A stretch of DNA of 46,553 bases from Candidatus Poseidonia sp. (GTDB lineage Archaea > Thermoplasmatota > Poseidoniia > Poseidoniales > Poseidoniaceae): NCBI GenBank assembly GCA_030827475.1, contig JAUREJ010000007.1:23734-70286 (forward strand). The letters are read 5' to 3'. Shown piece by piece: positions 1-7,462 of the stretch; position 1 is the first letter of the stretch, and every line of letters begins with the position of its first letter. Under the pieces are notes generated by a model that was not told where the DNA came from, searched no databases, and saw only the letters and a program-made list of their open reading frames with translations. A program made the translations under genes and the position numbers.

Positions 1-194
1 CACACAACCGTTTTGCTGGGCCGTGACCTCCTTCGGAGAGCACCATCCTATGCAACCACCCGACAAGCGGATGAGGTGAATGTGAACAGACCTCCCACCC
101 ACCGTTGCCTTTTGAACCCTGTGCAAAAAATTCGCCTTTCCCTCGGATTTTAGCGAAACGGTTTCTTCAAGAAGGCTGGGGCTGTGGGTGGTTC

Positions 195-683
195 GTGCCA
201 TCGACTGAACTTGGGACATTGGATGTGTTTCGTTCCACGGTTGAGGTGATGCTGGCGGACGGCGTCTTGACCCGTGAGGAAAAACGGTTGATCATCAAAC
301 TTGCAAGCAGCCTTGGTCTTTCCTCAGAGGAACCCGCCTATGTTTACGAAGCCATTCAGAGCGGAACGGAAACCAAAGCTGGCGCGCCGATATCGGCCGA
401 GAACATGCGTTCGATTTACACCAAGGTTTTCGAAGTCGCCATCGTGAATGCATCGCTTTCCAAAGACGAGTTTCGGGTTTTGGCCCATCTCCGGTCACAA
501 TTTGACATCGACGACAACTTGCACGCTGAAATCGAGCATGAATTGCGCGAAATGGTGAGGGAAAAGTACGAGGACAAAGCGGTCATCGATACGCTGATGG
601 GCACCCTAAGAGACTCTGTTGGATTGGTTGGTGATTTGTTCGATAACTTCCGAAAGAAATCCAACGATGGTGAATCAAGGTGA
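195..683 (+). CDS. TerB-like domain protein (helical, acidic)
   Basis: The protein is all-helical and charged. Its early stretch LADGVLTREEKRLI has the look of TerB/tellurite-resistance-like domains, where an acidic D-G-x-(L/I)-x-x-E-E turn sits between helices. No catalytic motif or membrane segment is seen. The start is uncertain: the frame is open from TTG at 105, but the first 30 residues from there look unlike coding sequence, so GTG at 195 is preferred; TTG 219, GTG 225 and ATG 249 are also possible. The stop overlaps the next gene's GTG start (GTGA at 680-683), so the two are very probably translated together. The role is unknown; TerB-like proteins are linked to envelope or metal stress in bacteria, which is only a hint here. 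Confidence 0.6.
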   Translation: MPSTELGTLDVFRSTVEVMLADGVLTREEKRLIIKLASSLGLSSEEPAYVYEAIQSGTETKAGAPISAENMRSIYTKVFEVAIVNASLSKDEFRVLAHLRSQFDIDDNLHAEIEHELREMVREKYEDKAVIDTLMGTLRDSVGLVGDLFDNFRKKSNDGESR

Positions 684-1300
684 ACCCGTTTCTGGACGAC
701 TGGCTGGAGGAACAATCGCCTCGGCAGTTAACCTCAAAGCGCCGGGCGTTGAAGTTCCTCAACCGTGCCTACGCAGCCTGCGTGAGCGACTTGCTGAACA
801 AACCCCGCACGGATTTGACCTCAGAACACAACGTGTTTTCCTTTCATCACGGGACACCTTTGCCCGACCTTCGCCTCATCACCTCGTGGTTGTTGACCCA
901 TGCGCCGAACAAACGAACCCTCGCCCGGTTGATCCCTGCGTTATGGAAGCGTCACGGAAAAGAAGACCTCACCGTTGCAGGAATGTTGCTTGCAAACCTC
1001 GAGGATGAGGTGCTCGGACAAGAAGGGTGGATGGCGTTTATTCATCTTCTTCAGCGGCGCGAGCCGTTGATGGTGGTTCTTGAAGTGGCAGAGGAATTGG
1101 TGAGAGGTGGGCGGCCGGTCCCTGACAACGCTTGGATGGAGGCCGCGGCCCAACAAAGCCCCAACTGGCACCAATATTGCGTGTTGTTCCTATCGCTTCG
1201 CAAGGACGGTGAAACCGCGAACCGTTTGGTTGCACAAGCCCCAAAAGGCGGTGAAATGTTCGAACGCATTCGGGCTCACCTGCTCGGGTCGGAGCATTGA
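680..1300 (+). CDS. Conserved-looking hypothetical helical protein (206 aa)
   Basis: I do not recognise a family. The 206-residue protein starts with GTG at 680, overlapping the stop of the TerB-like gene by four bases. It is rich in Leu, Arg and Trp, appears wholly alpha-helical and has no signal peptide or membrane segment. Several helix-pair-like blocks (around residues 60-85, 85-110 and 120-140) recall HEAT-type repeats, but they are too irregular for a call. It lies in a rightward run with the TerB-like gene before it and a short unknown gene and mobA after it, so cotranscription is likely. No function is proposed. Confidence 0.65.
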   Translation: MNPFLDDWLEEQSPRQLTSKRRALKFLNRAYAACVSDLLNKPRTDLTSEHNVFSFHHGTPLPDLRLITSWLLTHAPNKRTLARLIPALWKRHGKEDLTVAGMLLANLEDEVLGQEGWMAFIHLLQRREPLMVVLEVAEELVRGGRPVPDNAWMEAAAQQSPNWHQYCVLFLSLRKDGETANRLVAQAPKGGEMFERIRAHLLGSEH

Positions 1301-1325
1301 TGGAGGGTGGCCGGAACTCAGGGCC

Positions 1326-1535
1326 ATGACTGAACGCCTCCTGCCGGCTGAAGACCCCGTCTTGGAAAACGTTCTACGCTGGACCGTTGACCGTGATGCG
1401 AAGGATGTCCGCCGCTTGCTTGAATGGTTGCCCGAAGCGCGATCAAGCCGGGAACGAAAGGCACTTTTGAACCGTGTTCGGAGCCTGCTCCAAGAGCTTG
1501 AAGCCGCTCTGGACCAACTCGACAACATGCACTGA
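1326..1535 (+). CDS. Small hypothetical protein (69 aa)
   Basis: A 69-residue helical protein beginning at ATG 1326, 25 bases after the stop of the preceding gene and ending 9 bases before mobA. It has an Arg/Asp-rich first half (VDRDAKDVRRLLEWL) and a heptad-like leucine pattern at the C-terminus (LLQELEAALDQLDNM), suggesting a short coiled coil or helical hairpin. The frame stays open further upstream inside the previous gene, but the ATG fits the gene spacing best. Family and function are unknown. Confidence 0.5.
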   Translation: MTERLLPAEDPVLENVLRWTVDRDAKDVRRLLEWLPEARSSRERKALLNRVRSLLQELEAALDQLDNMH

Positions 1536-1544
1536 GGCCCTTGT

Positions 1545-2078
1545 ATGACGGTCACGGCGCTTATTTTTGCTGGTGGAAAAAGCCGGCGGATGGGAGAGGA
1601 TAAAGCCACCATGTTTGGTGGTGTTGACCGTCTTTGCGAGGTCCTTGAACGAGCCGGAATTGAGCGAATTGTTGTGCTTGCGGGAAGTGAAGAACGGGTT
1701 TCCTTGTTCGGACAAGAAGCCGTAGCAGACCCCGAAGGTGCAGAGGGGCTTCATCAGGTGGTGCATTGGGCTTGGGAACGGTTTGAGGGGCCGTTGCTCC
1801 TGGTCCCGTGCGATGCATTTTTGCTCAACGTTGCGGCGGTGGAGTTTCTGCTCCAACACACCACCGACGGAGCCGTTCCTCTCGACCAGAAGGGGCAGCG
1901 CCAGCCGTTGTTTGCCGTGATACCGGCGGACGCTTTTTTGCCAGAGAATGCCTCCTCGGTGGGTGATCTCGTCTCTGCAATCCCGAGCGTGAACCCCGGC
2001 CCTCATGCCGAGGCTTTCACGAATTTCAACACACCCGCGGAGGTTTTGCACCATCGAGAAGCACGCCGTTTGGCGTGA
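1545..2078 (+). CDS. mobA: Molybdenum cofactor guanylyltransferase (MobA-like)
   Basis: MobA transfers GMP from GTP to molybdopterin cofactor to form the guanine dinucleotide form. The 177-residue protein has the nucleotidyltransferase fold signature at its N-terminus: LIFAGGKSRRMGEDKA at residues 6-21, with the GGxSxRMGxDK loop that binds GTP. It also has a metal-binding aspartate in LLLVPCDAF at about residue 87. The length is slightly below the usual 190-200 residues. It closes the rightward run that begins with the TerB-like gene. It ends inside the 3' end of the convergent purN, overlapping by 53 bases. MoeA (37.2 kb) and a tungstate/molybdate importer (38.9-41.1 kb) in the same window fit a molybdo- or tungstoenzyme user. 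A related nucleotidyltransferase with another substrate cannot be excluded. Confidence 0.85.
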   Translation: MTVTALIFAGGKSRRMGEDKATMFGGVDRLCEVLERAGIERIVVLAGSEERVSLFGQEAVADPEGAEGLHQVVHWAWERFEGPLLLVPCDAFLLNVAAVEFLLQHTTDGAVPLDQKGQRQPLFAVIPADAFLPENASSVGDLVSAIPSVNPGPHAEAFTNFNTPAEVLHHREARRLA

Positions 2079-2712
2079 GCGTCACACGACCCGTTGCAAT
2101 CCACGAGAGAACGCGGGGATAGAGGCGGTGTTCTTCGATTTTGACGCGGTCGCTCAGCGATGACTCCGTGTCGTCGTGGAAAACCGGGACAGGGGCTTGC
2201 GCAAGAACGGTTCCCGTATCCATGCCCTCATCAACCATGTGAACGGTGCATCCACTCAACTGCGTTTTCGATGCAAGAACATCCCGGTGCGCATGAGCAC
2301 CAGGAAAATTCGGCAACAAGGACGGATGGATGTTCACGATGCGTCCGCCCCACTGCTCCAACATCACAGGAGAAAGCAGGCGCATGTAACCTGCGAGCAC
2401 GATGAATTCAATCTCGTGGGCTTGCAGTTCAGCGAGCAGACGTTGTTCGTGTTCTTCCCGTGACAGCCGTTGACCAGCGTCGTCGACTTGGTCGACCACA
2501 ACACAATGAACGTTCAAATGGTGAGCTCGTTCAAGGCCGTAAGCATCGGCCCGATTTGAAATCACCACCGTCGTCACATGAGGAAGGCCGTTGGTTCGCT
2601 GGGCTCGAACCAACGCCTCCATTCCACTCCCCGAACCGGAGAGCAGAACGGCGCAACGGAGCGGGGCCTCCGGAGAGGCAATACGGCCACAGAGAAGGGT
2701 TGGAGGGGCCAT
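2026..2712 (-). CDS. purN: Phosphoribosylglycinamide formyltransferase
   Basis: PurN transfers a formyl group from 10-formyl-tetrahydrofolate to GAR, the third step of purine synthesis. The catalytic triad is visible with the family spacing: N127 and H129 in NIHPSLLP and D165 in DEGMDTG (E. coli N106, H108, D144). The phosphate loop reads GSGSG (26-30), where most family members have GSN, so the Asn that contacts the GAR phosphate is replaced by Gly. There is an N-terminal extension of about 18 residues before the first strand; an internal start is possible, but no closer ATG is seen. The gene converges on mobA with a 53-base overlap. purH lies 800 bases away on the same strand. Confidence 0.93.
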   Translation of the reverse strand: MAPPTLLCGRIASPEAPLRCAVLLSGSGSGMEALVRAQRTNGLPHVTTVVISNRADAYGLERAHHLNVHCVVVDQVDDAGQRLSREEHEQRLLAELQAHEIEFIVLAGYMRLLSPVMLEQWGGRIVNIHPSLLPNFPGAHAHRDVLASKTQLSGCTVHMVDEGMDTGTVLAQAPVPVFHDDTESSLSDRVKIEEHRLYPRVLSWIATGRVTLTPNGVLLDGAKPPRVC

Positions 2713-2799
2713 GGTCCTCCCATGATTCGGTGCGATTCAACCCTTTCCCAACAAAACCAAGGATTTTAGCCACCGCCCCACCCCCTCAAGCCGAAGGAC

Positions 2800-3312
2800 A
2801 TGTCGGAAACACCCGTGTCCACTTCGGTGCAGCGAAAGGCCGAGGCTCAACGCCTCGCAGAAGCCTACGCTACGCTTTCAGACTCCGAGGTCATTCATGC
2901 GGTCCTTGCTGAACACAAGCCAAGCGCAAACCCCATTGTTCGAAGCCTATGGATTGGGTTTGGGAGCATATTCGTCGTTCTCGCAGGCATCGGTGTCTTT
3001 GTCCCCGGCCTGCCCACGACATCGTGGCTTGTCCTCGCCGCATATTGTTACGGTCGCTCGTCCCAACGTTTGTTCCTGTGGTTGTTGACCAACCGGATGT
3101 TTGGGTCCTCCCTACTCGCCTATTATCGGTCAGGCAGAGCTCTCCCCCTGCACTCGAAAATCATCATTTGTGGCTTGATTTCCTTTGTTTCGCTCACATC
3201 CATATGGTACATCACAAAACTTGGTGACCCTGGATTCGGTCAAACGTTGATCGCCATCGTCGCCATCACAGGTGTTTGGTGGGTGGGGTGGCGCGTACCC
3301 TCAACCGTCTAG
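2800..3312 (+). CDS. DUF454 (YbaN-like) inner membrane protein
   Basis: The 170-residue protein has a charged N-terminal 45 residues, then three or four membrane segments. The family block FVPGLPTTSWLVLAAYCYGRSS (split here by its core PGLPTT at about residue 68) matches the DUF454/YbaN signature, in which a PLLPTTPF loop joins the first two helices and is followed by a FARSSxR motif. No biochemical role is established for the family. A T-rich stretch at 2762-2768 (ATTTTAG) could serve as a TATA box. The gene ends four bases inside the convergent DUF6356 gene, and the two small membrane proteins may be functionally linked. Confidence 0.82.
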   Translation: MSETPVSTSVQRKAEAQRLAEAYATLSDSEVIHAVLAEHKPSANPIVRSLWIGFGSIFVVLAGIGVFVPGLPTTSWLVLAAYCYGRSSQRLFLWLLTNRMFGSSLLAYYRSGRALPLHSKIIICGLISFVSLTSIWYITKLGDPGFGQTLIAIVAITGVWWVGWRVPSTV

Positions 3313-3497
3313 GACGGGTCCTCTTCTGTCAATTGATTGTAGACATCCACAACATCGCTTGCAGCGGACATGAACACGTTTGGATAGACGGCATGGATGA
3401 GCAACAGCGGAATCGCGATGGTGAAGCGGAACGCCATGTGCAATGCTCTTCGAAAATGCCCGAAATATGTCTGATTGACGTCGTCTAAATGGCCCAC
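3309..3497 (-). CDS. Small DUF6356-like membrane protein
   Basis: A 62-residue protein starting with GTG at 3497. It carries the features of DUF6356: an N-terminal DVNQTYFGHFRRAL block, a single hydrophobic helix (about residues 23-45), the HAVYPNVF motif and a C-terminal amphipathic helix (VVDVYNQL). The family is uncharacterised. It lies between purH and the convergent DUF454 gene, overlapping the latter by four bases. It starts just after the purH stop region on the same strand in the opposite order, so it has its own promoter or is read from upstream. The identification rests on motif memory. Confidence 0.65.
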   Translation of the reverse strand: MGHLDDVNQTYFGHFRRALHMAFRFTIAIPLLLIHAVYPNVFMSAASDVVDVYNQLTEEDPS

Positions 3498-3506
3498 TTT
3501 TTCACC

Positions 3507-5150
3507 TCAATGGCGGAACAGTCGATGGCCGGTAAAGACCATTGAAACGCCCCGCGCGTTTGCTTCATCGATCACTTCTTGGTCTCGAACCGAGCCACCG
3601 GGTTGAACGATGGCGATGGCTCCGGACTCAGCGGCTTGCTCCAAACCGTCTTTGAAAGGGAAGAAGGCATCAGACGCAAGAACGCAGTTCTTTGCTCGCT
3701 CACCCGCACGCCGAGCGGCGATTCGAACGGCTTCGACCCTGCTGGTTTGACCTGGCCCGATGCCCACCGTGGCCGTCCCTTGGACCATGACGATGGCGTT
3801 GGACTTGACCTGCTCACAAACGCGAACGGCGAATTTCATGCTGTCCAACTGCTCCGGAGTGGGTTGTGCGTCCGTGACGGTTTTCGCTTTCGTCCAATCG
3901 ATCACCGGAGGCTCTTCGGTTTGGACGAGTAAACCCCCCTCAACCGGCTTTCGAACCACGCTTCGCTGAAGTGGAGCAAGTCGCCCGTTTGGGGAACGGA
4001 GGGTCAGAAGTCGGCGGTTCTTTTTGGCCATCAACCGTTCTTTGGCCTCCGCCGTGTAACCCGGCGCCATCATCACTTCAACGAACAAGTCGCCAACTGC
4101 CTCTGCAGTCTCCAATTCCACCGTTTCGTTGAAGCAAATAATGGAGCCAAATGCAGACTCTGGGTCGCTGGCCAGCGCCATTTCGAACGCCGCTCGCTGG
4201 GTAGCGCCCAAGGCCGCTCCGCAGGGATTGTTGTGCTTCACAATCACGCAGGCATGCGGGGTGTTGGGCCACTCATCGGTGGACAACGAGCGGCAAAGGC
4301 GTAACGTTGCGTCAGCATCGCTGTAATTGTTGTAGGACATCGCTTTCTCACCCTCGACGGGGGCCGTCACCAGCGTTGTTCCATCCTTGGGTGTGTCTTG
4401 GTCGATGTACAGAGCCGCAGCCTGATGCGCGTTTTCTCCATAGCGAAGCGTGGTGAGCTGATGGCTGACTGAAAACACAGAGGTTGGAAATCGCAAGCGT
4501 TGCTCGTCCAAGACATCGAAGGTGGCTGGGTCACCCCGATAGCGCCGATGGAGTTCTTGGGCGATTGCAGCATCGTAAGCGGCGGTGTGCTCAAAGGCTT
4601 CCAATGCAAGGGTTTGGCGCAAATCCATACTTACCTTATCGACGCTTCCAGCATCTCGAATGGCGGCGAGAATGCTTTCGTAGCGACCAGGGTTGGTTGC
4701 AATCAACACGTGTTGGTGATTTTTCGCCGAGGCGCGAACCATGGTTGGCCCTCCGATATCGACCATCTCAAGCAGAGCGGGGTCGTCGAGGGGGGGCTGG
4801 GTCGCTGCGGCTTCAACAAACGGGTAAAGGTTGCATGCAACCACCCGAAGAGGAACGTATCCGAGGCGTTCAAGTTCCTCTTCATCGCTTTCTTGGTGGA
4901 GACGGGCAAGCAAGGGCCCGTGAATGGCGGGGTGAAGGGATTTCACCCGGCCGTCGAAAATTTCGGGGTGTTGGGTGACATCCGATACGGACATCACCGG
5001 AAGACCTGCCTCCGAAAGCGTTCGTGCTGTGCCCCCCGTGGACACCAATTCGAAGCCGAGTTCCACCAATCCTTTGGCAAACGAGACGATGTCGGTTTTG
5101 TCCCAAACACTGAGCAGGGCTCTAGGCGGCGGCGAGGAAACGTCACTCAT
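3507..5150 (-). CDS. purH: Bifunctional AICAR transformylase / IMP cyclohydrolase
   Basis: PurH carries out the last two steps of IMP synthesis. The 547-residue protein has both domains. The N-terminal MGS-like cyclohydrolase domain shows STGGTA at 38-43 and KSLHPAIHG at 70-78. The C-terminal transformylase domain shows RYGENAHQ, the catalytic KHNNPCGAA block, and the closing pieces DAFFPFKD and IVQPGGSVRD. The frame is open to 5198, but the ATG at 5150 (MSDVSS...) sits just before the first strand and is preferred. It follows the chaperonin gene by 75 bases on the same strand. A bacterial-type fused PurH is common in Marine Group II relatives but absent from many archaea, which use PurP/PurO. 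Confidence 0.96.
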   Translation of the reverse strand: MSDVSSPPPRALLSVWDKTDIVSFAKGLVELGFELVSTGGTARTLSEAGLPVMSVSDVTQHPEIFDGRVKSLHPAIHGPLLARLHQESDEEELERLGYVPLRVVACNLYPFVEAAATQPPLDDPALLEMVDIGGPTMVRASAKNHQHVLIATNPGRYESILAAIRDAGSVDKVSMDLRQTLALEAFEHTAAYDAAIAQELHRRYRGDPATFDVLDEQRLRFPTSVFSVSHQLTTLRYGENAHQAAALYIDQDTPKDGTTLVTAPVEGEKAMSYNNYSDADATLRLCRSLSTDEWPNTPHACVIVKHNNPCGAALGATQRAAFEMALASDPESAFGSIICFNETVELETAEAVGDLFVEVMMAPGYTAEAKERLMAKKNRRLLTLRSPNGRLAPLQRSVVRKPVEGGLLVQTEEPPVIDWTKAKTVTDAQPTPEQLDSMKFAVRVCEQVKSNAIVMVQGTATVGIGPGQTSRVEAVRIAARRAGERAKNCVLASDAFFPFKDGLEQAAESGAIAIVQPGGSVRDQEVIDEANARGVSMVFTGHRLFRH

Positions 5151-5225
5151 AACGGGAAACCCGTTATCGCATTTGCCCCGTCCGATGCACTTGAACATAG
5201 CGCAAAGAAGGCATGGCCTTCGGAT

Positions 5226-6809
5226 TCAATCTCCGCGGGCGGAGATCACTTGGTCAACGCGAAGCAAACCACAAGCGGTTTCGGTGGCGGCCTCCAGTGC
5301 GTGGCGCAGGGTCGCTGAGGGGAGCCAGGTGGTGTGAATTTCTTCGACCCGCCCTTGCTCGTTAATGCCTGAACTCCACGAGCCTGCCCGGTGGGCGGCT
5401 CGTAGGGCCAGCAGCGTGTCAAGCCGCTCAACACCGGCGTTTTGAGCAAGCGTTGAAGGTACGGTTTCAAGCGCCCGTGCAAACGCCTCCATAGCCAGTC
5501 GCTCCCGACCCGCTTGTTGCTCTGCAGCCTCCTTGATGCGAAGGGAGGCACCCATGTGCAGAGAACCCCCGCCACGAACAACGGCGTTGCTCGACATCGC
5601 TAACGATGTGGAACGAAGGGCATCGTACAAGCCCCGAATAACTTCCTCGACAGCGGTTCCATCTCCACCGCCAACATCCAAGGTCACCAGCCCCGCATCG
5701 AGGCCCACGTGGAGGCAAAGGCGCTCTCGGCGTCCGTCCAGCCCTTCGCTGGTTTCAATTTCCAACCGCTCAAAGACCCCAAGTCGCGCTTCATGGGCAT
5801 CATCAAGGTGGTCGCACATGGCCGCACCGGTCGCTTTAGCGATGTCCTCAACGCCTGAGCGCTCCAAACCTCCCAAAACGAAGCAGCCAGCGTCAGTAAG
5901 GTCATGGAAAATGCTCGGTTCAATGGTACCAGCACAGAAAATCGCATTTGCTCCCGTGCGGAGAACCGCCGTTGTTTTCGCTTTGAGCAGGCCCTCCTTC
6001 GCCTCCATGAAGGAAAGCCACTGCTTTGCATTTTCAACTTCGATATCGGCATCTCGAACGGTTGCTTCCTCGTCGAGAGGGCAAGTCAACACCAAGACGC
6101 GTCCGTTTTCAAGAGATCGGGGAAGGCGATCCAGGTGAAGGGCGGTGTCAAGCATCAACCCCGGAATCAGGCGGGTATCGGACAGGTTACCCTGGCCACG
6201 CTTGGTCATACGGACGTCTTCATGGTCAACACCTTCCTCCGACTGGACAAGGCGAAGACTCTCGACCACCAGGTTGGCAAGAGCGTCGCTCCCTGCATCG
6301 GCCGAGGTCCCGTTCATTGCCGTCCGTGCAACGGCCAGCAAGCGCGAGGGGTCTTCTTCACACGTTTCGGAGCGCTCATCAATGCACGTCAGCGTGATCG
6401 AGAGGGCTTCCTGAAAGCCGTTCACCACCACGAGGGGGTGCAGGCCCCGCTCAAGCAAGCGCCCAGCTTCACGCATGGCTTCACTGGCGAAGAGCAAACA
6501 TCCGGTGACGCCGTCACCGCAGGCTTGTTCTTGTGACTCGGCCAGTTGAACAAAGGCCTTTGCAGCAGGATGTTTCACCAGAAGTTCGGCGACAATTTTT
6601 GCTCCGTCGTTCGTGACGGCGGTCTCGCCGTTGGTTTTGTAGAGCATTTTGTCCAAGCCTTGAGGGCCAAACGTCCCCTGCATGAGATCGCCGAAGGCAA
6701 CAGCCGCCGTCACCAATTTCTGCGTGACGGCAACCCCGCTGGTCACGCTGGTGGTTGGTCGAACAATGGCGACGGGGGCACGACCGCTACCGTCATTGTG
6801 CCCAGCCAT
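5226..6809 (-). CDS. Group II chaperonin (thermosome-like), divergent paralogue
   Basis: The 527-residue protein has the layout of a CCT/thermosome subunit. It has GPQGLDKML (48-56), NDGAKI (67-72), the ATP-phosphate loop GDGVT (98-102; normally GDGTT), a YDAL aspartate block before the GGG loop at 413-415, and a closing LLRVDQVISA. It folds proteins by ATP-driven lid closure in a double ring. Several signatures are off-consensus: GDGVT for GDGTT, RGGGSLHM where GGGAxE is usual (the Glu is lost), and no D-x-x-x-x-G-V-x-DP block. It may therefore be a specialised or second subunit. Upstream, the minus strand carries an inverted repeat (GTTCAA/TTGAAC, 6811-6840) and an A-rich TATA-like stretch, which could be a stress-control site. 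Confidence 0.88.
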   Translation of the reverse strand: MAGHNDGSGRAPVAIVRPTTSVTSGVAVTQKLVTAAVAFGDLMQGTFGPQGLDKMLYKTNGETAVTNDGAKIVAELLVKHPAAKAFVQLAESQEQACGDGVTGCLLFASEAMREAGRLLERGLHPLVVVNGFQEALSITLTCIDERSETCEEDPSRLLAVARTAMNGTSADAGSDALANLVVESLRLVQSEEGVDHEDVRMTKRGQGNLSDTRLIPGLMLDTALHLDRLPRSLENGRVLVLTCPLDEEATVRDADIEVENAKQWLSFMEAKEGLLKAKTTAVLRTGANAIFCAGTIEPSIFHDLTDAGCFVLGGLERSGVEDIAKATGAAMCDHLDDAHEARLGVFERLEIETSEGLDGRRERLCLHVGLDAGLVTLDVGGGDGTAVEEVIRGLYDALRSTSLAMSSNAVVRGGGSLHMGASLRIKEAAEQQAGRERLAMEAFARALETVPSTLAQNAGVERLDTLLALRAAHRAGSWSSGINEQGRVEEIHTTWLPSATLRHALEAATETACGLLRVDQVISARGD

Positions 6810-6863
6810 AGTTCAACCCGGGGGTTGCTTGTTTTTGAACCCTCTAGCGAGGGGCGGTTCAGG

Positions 6864-7331
6864 TCAACTCTTGGTGCTCTTCTTCGCGGCAGGGGCTTCC
6901 TCTTCGGCTTCTTCCTCAAGGGCTTCTTCAGCGGTTTCCTTGGCAACTTCGGCGGCTGCTGCGACGGCGGCTTCTTCAGCCTTGGCGAGAATGTCTTCCT
7001 CGCCCATGCGTTCCCCGGAGGCTTTCTCAAGAATTATGGCGGCCGTAGCGGCCATGGAGGCGTTGACGTACGGTGCTGCGCGATAGAGGTATTGGGCGTA
7101 GAGGCCCAAGGAACCAAGAACGGCACCTGAAGCGATAATGAAACTGTTGTTGTTGCGTTGCAGGTCATCGGGGTCCATGTTGGTCGCCTCTCCAGTCTCG
7201 ATGAGGGTCAACCCTTGGAGGCCGTGGAAATAAGTGTTCGAAAAGACCTCAATGACGGCCCAAACGGCGTAGATGATCATCAACATGGAGCCTGCGGTCA
7301 TCCATGAGCGATTCTCAAGAATGAATCTCAT
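6864..7331 (-). CDS. Membrane protein with Ala/Glu-rich cytoplasmic tail (155 aa)
   Basis: I do not recognise a named family. From ATG 7331 the protein has a hydrophobic segment at about residues 9-32, a polar middle with an NNNSF stretch, a second hydrophobic segment at about 62-85, and then a long Ala/Glu tail ending in AAKKSTKS that is probably a coiled coil. The frame is open to 7412. TATA-like sequence at about 7418-7430 and AAGGAGG on the minus strand at 7398-7392 lie upstream. An ATG at 7377 would join this frame only if the run of eight C (minus strand, 7353-7360) lost one base. Function is unknown. Confidence 0.7.
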   Translation of the reverse strand: MRFILENRSWMTAGSMLMIIYAVWAVIEVFSNTYFHGLQGLTLIETGEATNMDPDDLQRNNNSFIIASGAVLGSLGLYAQYLYRAAPYVNASMAATAAIILEKASGERMGEEDILAKAEEAAVAAAAEVAKETAEEALEEEAEEEAPAAKKSTKS

Positions 7332-7462
7332 CAAGGGATTTGCCCCGCCATTGGGGGGGGTGTTGGTCTTCGGACATGAAGTGGCCTCAAGCCTCCTTGC
7401 TTTCCATTCCAATGTTAAAGGATATACCTATATTTACAAACGAGTGTGGCTTTCCACCCGAA

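Noticed and set aside
1-104. Possible start of a leftward gene (ATG at 46 on the minus strand)
   Set aside because: Only about 15 codons lie within the window, without a clear promoter or recognisable residues, so it cannot be supported.
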